Positions 50,545-57,554 of a stretch of DNA of 64,000 nt are shown here, piece after piece. The notes beneath the pieces were generated by a model that was not told the DNA's origin, did no database searches, and was given only the letters and a program-made list of their open reading frames with translations. How positions within the stretch are numbered: position 1 is the stretch's first letter; each line of letters starts with the position of its first letter. Source of the DNA: a virus. Made by a program: the position numbers and the translations under genes. The stretch lies in the IMG/VR virus record IMGVR_UViG_3300046323_000360, positions 32,192 through 96,191 of that record. One strand, given 5' to 3'.

Positions 50545-51537
50545 TTACACGCTTGCCGTTTCTGTGTCAAGTGGCTTCTCCTCATTACAGAATACGCAGG
50601 AGAACCCGACCTGCTGGGTCGTGCCGTCCACTAGTTTGCTTAGAGGCACAAACTTGTGTTCGCAGACTTTGACTTTAGGCTCGCCGTCATTCAGCGTAGG
50701 GAACAAACGCTCGCCGTTTTCATTGGTAACAAAAATCGCCGTGTTGTCCTCTTGTAGTTCCATTTGCTCGTCAGGGTCATTGTCCTGTGCGAGTTCCCAA
50801 GCGTTCTCTGCCGTGTTGGTGCGAACCTTGTAGGTCTTGGTGACAACTACATAGAAGTCCTGCTCTGGGCGTGGGCAGTCCTCATACCAGTCGTCTTGGT
50901 CGTCAGAGTGTTCGCAGGGACACTCGCGGTCACGCGCAACATAGTCGGCGTGGCAATCAGGAATGTCCCACTCCTCCGTGGTAATCAGAGAACGCTCGCC
51001 CTCGTCGCCGTCAGACGAAGTAAACTTCACGCCCCAGCCCTGTTCCTCCTCGCACTCAAAGTCGAAGTCCAGAGTCGGGTGCTGTTCGACCATAGCCACG
51101 AAGACAGGTTCAGGAACAGACCACGCAGTTTCAAAAGTAATGTTGGCAGAGGCGTTGCCCTTGTCGTCCTTACTGATTTCGACATTCGGGCTACCAGCGT
51201 CCCACTTAGTTCCCCACTCACGAATGTTCCAGTCATACCAGCCATTGCCAGTAAACTTCAGGTCAAACGCAAACTGCTCCTCTTTAGTCCAGCCCTCGTA
51301 TTCATCTGGCTTCTTGCCGTGTGCGTCTGCGAAGTAGGCTTCCTTGTCCTCTGGCTCAATGAAGTTCCAGAATGAGAATGGGCTTTCGTTCATAGCGTCC
51401 TTGGTTTCATTCTCCTTGGTTTCGGAGTTCCAAGTGGTGTGCTTGGTTGGGTATTGCTTCCCAGCCTTTTCCACGAACGCAGTAATGTCTGCTTCTGTTC
51501 CAGACACTCCTACATAGTTGTAAACCCAGTTTGGCAT
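50545..51537 (-). CDS. Api92/YubB-like ferredoxin-fold protein (DUF1281-like)
   Basis: 330 residues. MPNWVYNYVGVSGTEADITAFVEKAG and FWNFIEPEDKEAYFAD...GNGWYDWNIREWGTKWDAG...ANITFETAWSVPEPVFVAM are the hallmarks of Api92-like/DUF1281 proteins, common on plasmids and phages, function unknown. The C-terminal ~130 residues add CEHSDDQDDWYEDCPRPE and CEHKF...CVFCNEEK Cys motifs. Confidence 0.8.
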   Translation of the reverse strand: MPNWVYNYVGVSGTEADITAFVEKAGKQYPTKHTTWNSETKENETKDAMNESPFSFWNFIEPEDKEAYFADAHGKKPDEYEGWTKEEQFAFDLKFTGNGWYDWNIREWGTKWDAGSPNVEISKDDKGNASANITFETAWSVPEPVFVAMVEQHPTLDFDFECEEEQGWGVKFTSSDGDEGERSLITTEEWDIPDCHADYVARDRECPCEHSDDQDDWYEDCPRPEQDFYVVVTKTYKVRTNTAENAWELAQDNDPDEQMELQEDNTAIFVTNENGERLFPTLNDGEPKVKVCEHKFVPLSKLVDGTTQQVGFSCVFCNEEKPLDTETASV

Positions 51538-51670
51538 TTGATTTCCTTTCGTTGCCTTAGTTCAGGATAGCATACCTTCAATCAACAAGCAACTACTAAT
51601 CAAAAGTTTTCTCTTTCTTTTTTTCAGAAAAAATAAATACTCCCCTCGAAAATACCGGGCGAAGCGAAAC

Positions 51671-51782
51671 CCCCGACCAGTGAAAGGAGTTGGTCAGGGG
51701 TTTCTAATCTGGTGGTCAGTAGCACTTCATTGGGCTATGCGCGGAGAAAGGAACGGAACAACACCGCGCCCTGACCACCAGA
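51671..51782 (-). terminator. Two 3' hairpins; one loop is a 13-nt complement of the VWA gene ribosome site
   Basis: Plus: CCCCGACCA/TGGTCAGGGG-type stem with loop GTGAAAGGAGT; then CTGGTGGTCAG/CTGACCACCAG (11 bp) enclosing GCGCGG/CCGCGC with loop AGAAAGGAACGGAACAACA. GAAAGGAACGGAA in that loop (51746-51758) is identical to the VWA gene ribosome site as read on the mRNA (complement of 53660-53672), so the mRNA's 3' loop can pair with its own 5' ribosome site over 13 bases. Confidence 0.8.
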
Positions 51783-51796
51783 CTTCTTGGGGCTAG

Positions 51797-53659
51797 TTAG
51801 AAACCAGCCGTTGCTTTTTCCAGAGCCTCGCTCGCTGACTTTCCAATCAGGGTCGCAATGTTGCTTGGCTCTAGTCCGTCAAGCAGAACCGCGTGAGTTC
51901 CCTTGATAATCTCACGAGCGTTCCAACGCTCGCCGTGAACCTTGTCTGGGCTAATCCAGAGAACAGCCACGCCGTTCTTTTCGCAAGCCTTGACAGCCTG
52001 ACGCGCGTTCTCGGTTTCAACATCTGTATAACAGCCGTCCGATACGACAACCAACATACGCGCACCGCGTCCGTAGAGCAGGTCAAGTGTGCCGTCCAGA
52101 GCCGAGAAACCCTTGCCAAACTTTTCTGTGCCGTCCGTTGCCGAATAGACGCGAACCTCGTCCAACTTCTGTCCGACCTTTAGAGTGGCGAACACATCAT
52201 TGCCGTAATAGACCATAGCGGTCTTGGCTTGAATACGCTTGCCAGCCTCACCAAGAACCCACGCCGTAGTTGCCATAGGGTTCATAGCCGAACCCATAGA
52301 ACCGCTAATGTCCACCATTACGCCGATAGACAGAGTTGGCTCGTCCGTGTGCTTGCGAACCTTGTGTTCCCACGCAGGGTTCTTGCTCATAATGCCCTTG
52401 CTCTCTAATGCCTTGTTCTGAACAAGAGCGCGAGAACGCAGACGACCTGCTGGCAGTTCCGAGCGAATAATCGTCAAGTCGCGCTCGCGGTATTTTGCCT
52501 TGTCCAACATCTGCGCGACTTTGACAGAGGCAATGCGCTCTGCCGAAGTTGGCTTGCGAACCTCGACCAAGCGAGAGCCAGAGCGAGAGGAGGGCATAGT
52601 GGTCGTGCCTTTGCTATCGCCATTGCTCTGCTCAAAAACTTCTTGGGCAGTTGCCTTGTTAGAACGAATAATCTTTTGGGTCTTGGCGCGTTCTTTGGTT
52701 TCCTTATCCCAATCCTCTTGGGTCTGCTGGTCGCCCAGAGCGTTGCCAGTTGCGATAGCAGTTTCCATTGCGTCCTCTGCCAGAGCCTCAATGAGTTCGA
52801 CAATAAAGTTGCCCTCGCCCTCGCCCTCGCCCTCGCCAGAACCAGAGCCAGCGATAACAAAGCCACCCTCGCCCTCGCCAGTTTCCTCGCCCTGTTCCTC
52901 GGCGCGTTCCTTTAGCAGTTCGACCCACTTGGTAGCCAGCGCAATGCCAGCCTCTAGGTCGCCTGTCTTGTGGCAAACGAGAGCCTGAAAGTCAATCCAG
53001 ATTTCGCGCAACTTGGCAACTAGGTCTGGGCTAAGAACCTCAAGAACCTTTTGCTCAACAAGCAGAATGTCGCTTGTTTCAAGAACGCCAGCGTCCACGC
53101 GAGCCAAAGACAATCCTGCTAGGTGAGCAGTTGCGAAAGTCTTGGTCATTTTTTCAAGGTCGCCCTCGCTAAGGTCGCCCAGAGCAAGTTGTAGAGCAGA
53201 GGCGCGTAGGAACAACTTGTTCTCTGGCATACCCTTTGCCCCTAGACCCTCAATGCGACTTTCCTCCAAGAGCATAAAAGCGTCAATGACCTGCTTGTCT
53301 TGAGTCAGAGTTTCAAGATACTCAATGTTCCAAGTGGTGTGCTTGGCGTGTAGTGCCTCGTGATAGATAACCCCTGTTGCTTGTGGAAACTCAAACTGCT
53401 GGTCGCGCTCGCGGAGGTCGCCAACCATTGTTGGCGTAGTTGCCTTGCCAAAGGCAATAGGCAAGTTGATTTCGATTTCGGCGGTATCGCGGTAAAATGC
53501 GGCGAGTGCCTCTCCATTTACAGCGTCAATGCCAGCGTAAACAACTAGGTCAGTTCGACCTGCCCAATCGTTTGCGACCTGTCCAATCTGGGCGCAGGTG
53601 TGTAACCATTCGCGCGGAGTTTCGCTTTTGCGTTCCGCAATCCTTGAGTAGTGAGCCAT
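51797..53659 (-). CDS. VWA-domain protein (CobT/MoxR-partner type)
   Basis: 620 residues. N-terminal half contains GVIYHEALHAKHTTW, a HExxH-like zinc-peptidase motif, and helical sequence. An acidic Gly/Glu-rich linker (GSGEGEGEGEGNF) is followed by the C-terminal VWA domain with MIDAS VDISGSMGSAMN (about 449), ATDGTEKFG and VVSDGCYTD. Such proteins work with MoxR/CobS-type AAA+ ATPases to insert metals or remodel complexes; the ATPase gene is directly upstream. Promoter TTGACA-N17-TTTACT at 53702-53730. Confidence 0.85.
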   Translation of the reverse strand: MAHYSRIAERKSETPREWLHTCAQIGQVANDWAGRTDLVVYAGIDAVNGEALAAFYRDTAEIEINLPIAFGKATTPTMVGDLRERDQQFEFPQATGVIYHEALHAKHTTWNIEYLETLTQDKQVIDAFMLLEESRIEGLGAKGMPENKLFLRASALQLALGDLSEGDLEKMTKTFATAHLAGLSLARVDAGVLETSDILLVEQKVLEVLSPDLVAKLREIWIDFQALVCHKTGDLEAGIALATKWVELLKERAEEQGEETGEGEGGFVIAGSGSGEGEGEGEGNFIVELIEALAEDAMETAIATGNALGDQQTQEDWDKETKERAKTQKIIRSNKATAQEVFEQSNGDSKGTTTMPSSRSGSRLVEVRKPTSAERIASVKVAQMLDKAKYRERDLTIIRSELPAGRLRSRALVQNKALESKGIMSKNPAWEHKVRKHTDEPTLSIGVMVDISGSMGSAMNPMATTAWVLGEAGKRIQAKTAMVYYGNDVFATLKVGQKLDEVRVYSATDGTEKFGKGFSALDGTLDLLYGRGARMLVVVSDGCYTDVETENARQAVKACEKNGVAVLWISPDKVHGERWNAREIIKGTHAVLLDGLEPSNIATLIGKSASEALEKATAGF

Positions 53660-53701
53660 TTCCGTTCCTTTCGTTTATGGCTTGTATTTTGTTGTAGTCC
53701 T

Positions 53702-53765
53702 AGTAAAGCAGTTTTTGGAGAGCGTGTCAAGTTGATTTTGAAAAAAGTTTTTTGACACGCTCTCC
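53702..53765 (-). promoter_or_regulatory. Promoter and 14-bp inverted repeat before VWA gene
   Basis: TTGACA (53725-53730), 17 bases, TTTACT (53702-53707). The -35 lies at the edge of a perfect 14-bp inverted repeat GGAGAGCGTGTCAA / TTGACACGCTCTCC (53717-53730, 53752-53765). The other arm carries a rightward TTGACA. Likely operator. Confidence 0.7.
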
Positions 53766-53770
53766 CTGCT

Positions 53771-53795
53771 TTAGCGAAAGGACGAGAAACGCTAA
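53771..53795 (-). terminator. Hairpin overlapping AAA+ gene stop, loop matches its ribosome site
   Basis: Plus TTAGCG/CGCTAA with loop AAAGGACGAGAAA. AAGGACGA is also the ribosome site of the same gene (CTAAGGACGAAAACAAA before ATG 54808), so the transcript loop complements it over eight bases. Confidence 0.65.
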
Positions 53796-54808
53796 ATCTT
53801 TGCTGGCTTGACTTCCTCACCAAAGACGCGAGTGAAAACATCTGCCACTACTGGGCGGTCATTTTCAGGCGCACCTGCGAGCAAGTTAGCAACAGCCCAC
53901 TTAGTTCCAAAGGTCTTGGAAAGGTCGCGGAAAGCAAGTAGTTCGCGCATTTGTGGCGACCAAGAAACCTCACCCGAAACCTGCTTCTTAGACAAGTTCT
54001 GGCTGGCAGTAATCATTGGGGCAGATACACCCAACTTCTTAGCCAATCCCCAATCAGTAGTCATTTCGACCTGAATGGTGAAACGCGATAGCAGAGCCTC
54101 TGACAAGCGAACCCCAGGTGCGTTTGGGTTAGTTGCGCCAACAACATAAAAGCCCTCTTTGGCTTTGATAGTTCCGCGCTCTGGGTTCTGGGTAATGGTC
54201 AGTTCACCGCGTCCGTCCATAAGACCATAGACAGCAGACATAACCTTTGGGTCAATCAGACCAACCTCGTCAATCAAGAGAGGACGACCCTGCTCAACAG
54301 CGCGAACCAATGCGCCGTCAATCCACTCAAAGCCACCAGACGGAGTTTGAACATAGCCACCAATGAAGTCTGAAAGTTCGGTGTCGCCAGAGCCAATAAT
54401 GGTTTCTAGTTCGTCACCAAAAGCACCCTCAACGAGAGCAGTTTTTCCACAGCCCGGTGCGCCATAGAGCAAAACAAACTGGTGAGCCTCACGCGCTTTG
54501 CGTAGAACCTCAATGTCGGTGTGTTCGCCCCAACCACGCGAGTAGTAGTCGTGACCATTCGGGCGAGCATACTTCTCTGCGCCCTTGAGTGCGTCTGTTT
54601 CCACTTTTGCCTTGTCTGCTTGTTTGTGGGTCGTTGGCTCTCCACCCCTATTACGAAGTGTAGCACGACCAGCAGTAGGCATAAGGCTGTCAAGTCCAGC
54701 AGGAACAGCAGTAGGGTCAAGTTGCTGAATAGCAACTCCATAGACCAGAGCCGAAAGGTCTGGGTAGAGAGCGTCAATGTCGTTCTCGACAGGGGCAATA
54801 CTTGTCAT
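53792..54808 (-). CDS. MoxR/CobS-type AAA+ ATPase
   Basis: 338 residues. Walker A GAPGCGKT (116-123), Walker B RPLLIDE (175-181), VVGATNPNAPG (222-232), LLSRFTIQVEM with Arg finger (~242). N-terminal ~85 residues are variable. MoxR/CobS ATPases partner with VWA proteins such as the next gene; cyanophages and other phages carry cobS-like genes. Confidence 0.9.
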   Translation of the reverse strand: MTSIAPVENDIDALYPDLSALVYGVAIQQLDPTAVPAGLDSLMPTAGRATLRNRGGEPTTHKQADKAKVETDALKGAEKYARPNGHDYYSRGWGEHTDIEVLRKAREAHQFVLLYGAPGCGKTALVEGAFGDELETIIGSGDTELSDFIGGYVQTPSGGFEWIDGALVRAVEQGRPLLIDEVGLIDPKVMSAVYGLMDGRGELTITQNPERGTIKAKEGFYVVGATNPNAPGVRLSEALLSRFTIQVEMTTDWGLAKKLGVSAPMITASQNLSKKQVSGEVSWSPQMRELLAFRDLSKTFGTKWAVANLLAGAPENDRPVVADVFTRVFGEEVKPAKI

Positions 54809-54850
54809 TTTGTTTTCGTCCTTAGTTAGTTGGTTTGTTGCTATAAGTGA

Positions 54851-55312
54851 TTATAGCACTTTTTCTGGAAAGTTCAAAGCGACACGCGCTTTCTGGATAC
54901 GGCGTAGCAGAGCAGACGGAGTTTTCCAATCCTTGACTTCTGCTAGGTCAATGGTGCTTACCTCGGCAACAATAGGTGTCTTGCGAAGTTCCATTTCGTA
55001 GGCAATCTGACGCTTGATAACGCTCTCAATCTGGGCAACCATTTCGACAGCCTTTTCCTGTGCTGTGGTCTGCGCGATAGGCGTTCCAAAAAGTTCCTTG
55101 TTGTTCACGCGAGAAAGCGAGATACGCCATTGCTTACGAGGCGACCAATCGCTCACGGTGCGAGAGTGAACAGCCATTGGAACATAGTTGGCACTCTCGT
55201 CAAAACCCTCTGGTGTTACGAGGATTTGGGTAACAACATTCTGACCTGCCTCTTTGGTGGTCTTTGGCACTAACTCAATGTAGATAGCCTTGCCAACAAT
55301 CTTGTCTGTCAT
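54851..55312 (-). CDS. Hypothetical protein upstream of AAA+ gene
   Basis: 153 residues, beta-rich N-terminus (GKAIYIELVPKTTKEAGQNVVTQILVTPEGFDES) and helical C-terminus. Ribosome site AAGGACGAAAAGAA shares AAGGACGA with the AAA+ gene. Likely in the same functional group; unknown. Confidence 0.6.
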   Translation of the reverse strand: MTDKIVGKAIYIELVPKTTKEAGQNVVTQILVTPEGFDESANYVPMAVHSRTVSDWSPRKQWRISLSRVNNKELFGTPIAQTTAQEKAVEMVAQIESVIKRQIAYEMELRKTPIVAEVSTIDLAEVKDWKTPSALLRRIQKARVALNFPEKVL

Positions 55313-55433
55313 TTCTTTTCGTCCTTAGTTCGATTTGTTTGTTTTGGTATTCAGTTGTAGTTATGACTTTACTCGCTTATTTTGAAGTTGTCAAGTCTTA
55401 TTACGAAGTTTTTTATAACGAAATGGTAACGCT

Positions 55434-55964
55434 CTAATAGTGTAGGTCTACGGGAATGAGATACTGCTTTGCTGGGTTGGTCTTTACACGCTCAACGAAA
55501 GAGCGTAGGTTCGCTGTCCAATCAGTTAGGTCATAGATAGCAGTATCTGGTGTCCACTCATCATCAAGTAGTTGTGCCAACTTCTTAGTTCCATACAAGT
55601 CCATGTCCCAAGTTTTCGTGTATGGGTCATAGGCGTATGTAGATAGGTCAATCGCTTTTGACTTGTAGTTGCGAATCTCATCTAGGCGTTGCTGGAGAAA
55701 CTTCTCAATAACAAGTTCGGCGAGCGCAGGCTCGTCTGCGTAGCAGAGGTGGTTAGCAATCTCTGCGTCTGGGTCTGGCTCGCCATTTTTGTTAGGAGTA
55801 AAGAACACAGCGTTAGACCAGCGACCTGCAAAGTCTTTCGTGTGTGCGCCAGAGGCTTCGTGCCAATCTGACCAACTAGGGCTTTCAGACAGTGCGCCCT
55901 CTACTGCGTCAAATGCTTCCTCTGGGCTATCTGCCTCAACGAGCATAATCTGACATACGTGCAT
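55434..55964 (-). CDS. Hypothetical protein, first gene after right array boundary
   Basis: 176 residues. MHVCQIMLVEADSPEEAFDAVEGALSES is a ferredoxin-like beta-alpha start; FAGRWSNAVFFTPN and WTPDTAIYDLTDW follow. The direct element at 56045 lies 81 bases upstream of its ATG. Unknown. Confidence 0.6.
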   Translation of the reverse strand: MHVCQIMLVEADSPEEAFDAVEGALSESPSWSDWHEASGAHTKDFAGRWSNAVFFTPNKNGEPDPDAEIANHLCYADEPALAELVIEKFLQQRLDEIRNYKSKAIDLSTYAYDPYTKTWDMDLYGTKKLAQLLDDEWTPDTAIYDLTDWTANLRSFVERVKTNPAKQYLIPVDLHY

Positions 55965-56044
55965 TTGGGTCGTCCTTTCGTATTTGGATACAACAAGAAC
56001 ATTACCCTATTTAGTTGTTCAATGCAACTCGTGTTGCGGTGTGT

Positions 56045-56087
56045 CAGAAAAAATAAATACAGTATTGGCTCGTATTTATTTTTTCAG
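56045..56087. repeat. Right-end inverted pair of array elements
   Basis: CAGAAAAAATAAATACA (56045-56061) and GTATTTATTTTTTCAG (56072-56087) face each other, a 14-bp perfect inverted repeat with a short loop. The inverted copy ends two bases inside the next gene's stop region. Confidence 0.9.
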
Positions 56088-56323
56088 AGTTCATCAACCT
56101 CAGGTTCGATGACTGGAGCTGAGCATTCAATACATACTGAATACCCGTCGTCCTTATAGGTAAGTGTGATTACGTAAGGCTCGAATGTTCCATCTTCGAG
56201 TGCTCCTATAGCTTCCCAGCAATTGGCGCATTCGTAAGTGTCGATACCATCCGTTAATCCAGCAAGGTCCGCTAGTTCGATGTCGGACTCAGTCTCGATG
56301 AGGTGTACTTCATAACTCTTCAT
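56084..56323 (-). CDS. Zn-ribbon protein
   Basis: 79 residues; CANCWEAIGALEDGTFEPYVITLTYKDDGYSVCIECS has two CxxC pairs on a beta scaffold. First gene right of the array. Confidence 0.65.
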   Translation of the reverse strand: MKSYEVHLIETESDIELADLAGLTDGIDTYECANCWEAIGALEDGTFEPYVITLTYKDDGYSVCIECSAPVIEPEVDEL

Positions 56324-56459
56324 AGCAGTAGCTTACCCGTTACACAAACTAGTGATTTGTGGGGTACCCGCTAAGCGCTTGCCGCTAGTTCCTTCGCAAC
56401 TTCGCACTAAGGTAAAGCGCTCGCCGCGGATGAGCTGGCCGGTTAAGCACGCCGTCTTC

Positions 56460-56756
56460 TTATTTAGAAGTTGCCATCCGCTGCTGAAGGCGGGCCGACT
56501 GCGGATAGATACCGTGATTGATTGGAGCATCCGTGAAGTCATCCGCGGTTAACCTATCTCCGAGCCGCGCCTCGAGGCATCCGATGCATAGCATGCCGTC
56601 CCCGCCGAAGTCTTCAGTGGCAACTTCCCACACACCGTCATTAACCATGTAGTACTCATCGGTGTGTAGCGTATTTACATTACAGTCCCAGCAATTGAAT
56701 CCGTAGCAGTACTCGCCGTTGCATTCAGTGTCATTGCACTTGTTATGTGTAGTCAT
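56460..56756 (-). CDS. Cys-rich Zn protein
   Basis: 98 residues. CNDTECNGEYCYGFNCWDCN at the start and MLCIGCLEARLGDRLTADDFTDAPIN later, a recurrent actinophage Zn protein with CIGCLE-RLGR-L motif. Function unknown. Confidence 0.7.
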   Translation of the reverse strand: MTTHNKCNDTECNGEYCYGFNCWDCNVNTLHTDEYYMVNDGVWEVATEDFGGDGMLCIGCLEARLGDRLTADDFTDAPINHGIYPQSARLQQRMATSK

Positions 56757-56923
56757 GAGTCCAGGTTACTGCAGCACCGTTAATTTGTCAAGCTACGCGG
56801 CGGGCCAGCTTTTAATTAGTAATTATTTGTAGCTCCGGATCGGAAGACCTTCTGATGCATTCCGTTAACTTCTTATTTAGAAGTTCAAGCTGCGGGCCCT
56901 GGATCTGATCTAGCAACTAACCG

Positions 56924-57196
56924 TTAATGTGAAGTTGGTAGCTGCAGCTCAGATCCGGATCCGTAACGTCGCACTAACTTGAGCAGGCCCGTTACTAGTA
57001 GGACATCGTCGAGCTGGCCTAGTACAGGAATGAAATCCGGGATGAGGTCGATGGGGCTCAGTAGGTACAGCAGGCCGACCGTTACTAAAACCTTCACGTA
57101 CCATGGCGCATGCCGCAGTCCGTCGCGAATCTCGCGAGCCGTCTCCTTAAGCTTGCCGCTACTTTTCCCAGACACTGTGGTCACCCGTAAACCCAT
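56924..57196 (-). CDS. DUF1232 (YkvA-like) membrane protein
   Basis: 90 residues if starting at 57196; a GTG at 57175 would reduce the 38-base overlap with the upstream gene. YLLSPIDLIPDFIPVLGQLDDVLLVTGLLKLV is the signature of DUF1232. Function unknown. Confidence 0.8.
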   Translation of the reverse strand: MGLRVTTVSGKSSGKLKETAREIRDGLRHAPWYVKVLVTVGLLYLLSPIDLIPDFIPVLGQLDDVLLVTGLLKLVRRYGSGSELQLPTSH

Positions 57197-57353
57197 CCGA
57201 CTCTAAGTCGTAATCGCGTGCCGCTTCTTCCTCAGGAGTCATTCCGTCACGTAGTAGTTGGTACCCCGTCTCCAGGGCTTCTTCCTCGCTTGCCGCCTCA
57301 ACAACAAATGTGTGGAAGAACCGTTCATCAATCTTTACCAGGTATTCAGTCAT
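57159..57353 (-). CDS. Hypothetical small protein
   Basis: 64 residues. EYLVKIDERFFHTFVVEAASEEEALETGYQLL is a beta-beta-alpha pattern common in small phage proteins; acidic. Overlaps the DUF1232 gene. Confidence 0.6.
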   Translation of the reverse strand: MTEYLVKIDERFFHTFVVEAASEEEALETGYQLLRDGMTPEEEAARDYDLESDGFTGDHSVWEK

Positions 57354-57554
57354 AGATCTACTGTAACACTCCGTGCCGTTATTTGCAAGCTTACCTGGGA
57401 CGGGCCGCTGCGTACAACTTCATATTAATGATGTCCGCTGCAGATCGATGAGCTCGCCGCCGGTTAACTTTTAATTAGTTGTTTGAAGACCAGGCCGCGG
57501 TCTTCCGGCTACCTTCGCTGCGCACTTCTTATTTGGAAGTTTGAACCGGTCGAG

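Larger units (their letters stand above)
32366..56087. repeat. Array of 38 near-identical 17-bp elements (36 direct, 2 inverted)
   Basis: Plus-strand consensus CA(G/T)AAAAAATAAATACA. Direct copies start at 33034, 33610, 34011, 34602, 35003, 35468, 35926, 36377, 36896, 37232, 37761, 38314, 38909, 39394, 39756, 40159, 40625, 41026, 41432, 41777, 42418, 42891, 43592, 44156, 44750, 45188, 45700, 46248, 46629, 47210, 47623, 48783, 49330, 50277, 51625 and 56045. Inverted copies: 32366-32382 and 56072-56087. The core AAAAAATAAATAC is invariant. Each copy lies downstream of one unit's terminator and 26-31 bp upstream of the next -35 where measured. The third base is T in five copies (34602, 37761, 40159, 41026, 50277). 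Confidence 0.95.

Noticed and set aside
50764-51375. Plus-strand ORF of 203 residues opposite the Api92-like gene
   Set aside because: The minus-strand frame has recognisable family motifs and a ribosome site; the plus frame has neither.
32558-52352. CCGTGT as simple codon bias for ACG
   Set aside because: It is as frequent in intergenic spacers and hairpin loops as in genes, and inside genes it occurs in two frames (ACG-G and CAC-GG), so codon choice alone does not explain it; a formal count is still needed.
32366-56087. Array element as a T4-type late promoter (AAATAAATA resembles TATAAATA)
   Set aside because: In the internal copies that reading direction would transcribe away from the gene the element accompanies and antisense to the neighbour, and a sigma-70-like promoter already lies at the right distance.
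32366-56087. CRISPR-like array
   Set aside because: Repeats are 17 bp, spacing is 300-1000 bp and spacers contain genes with promoters and terminators; no cas gene.
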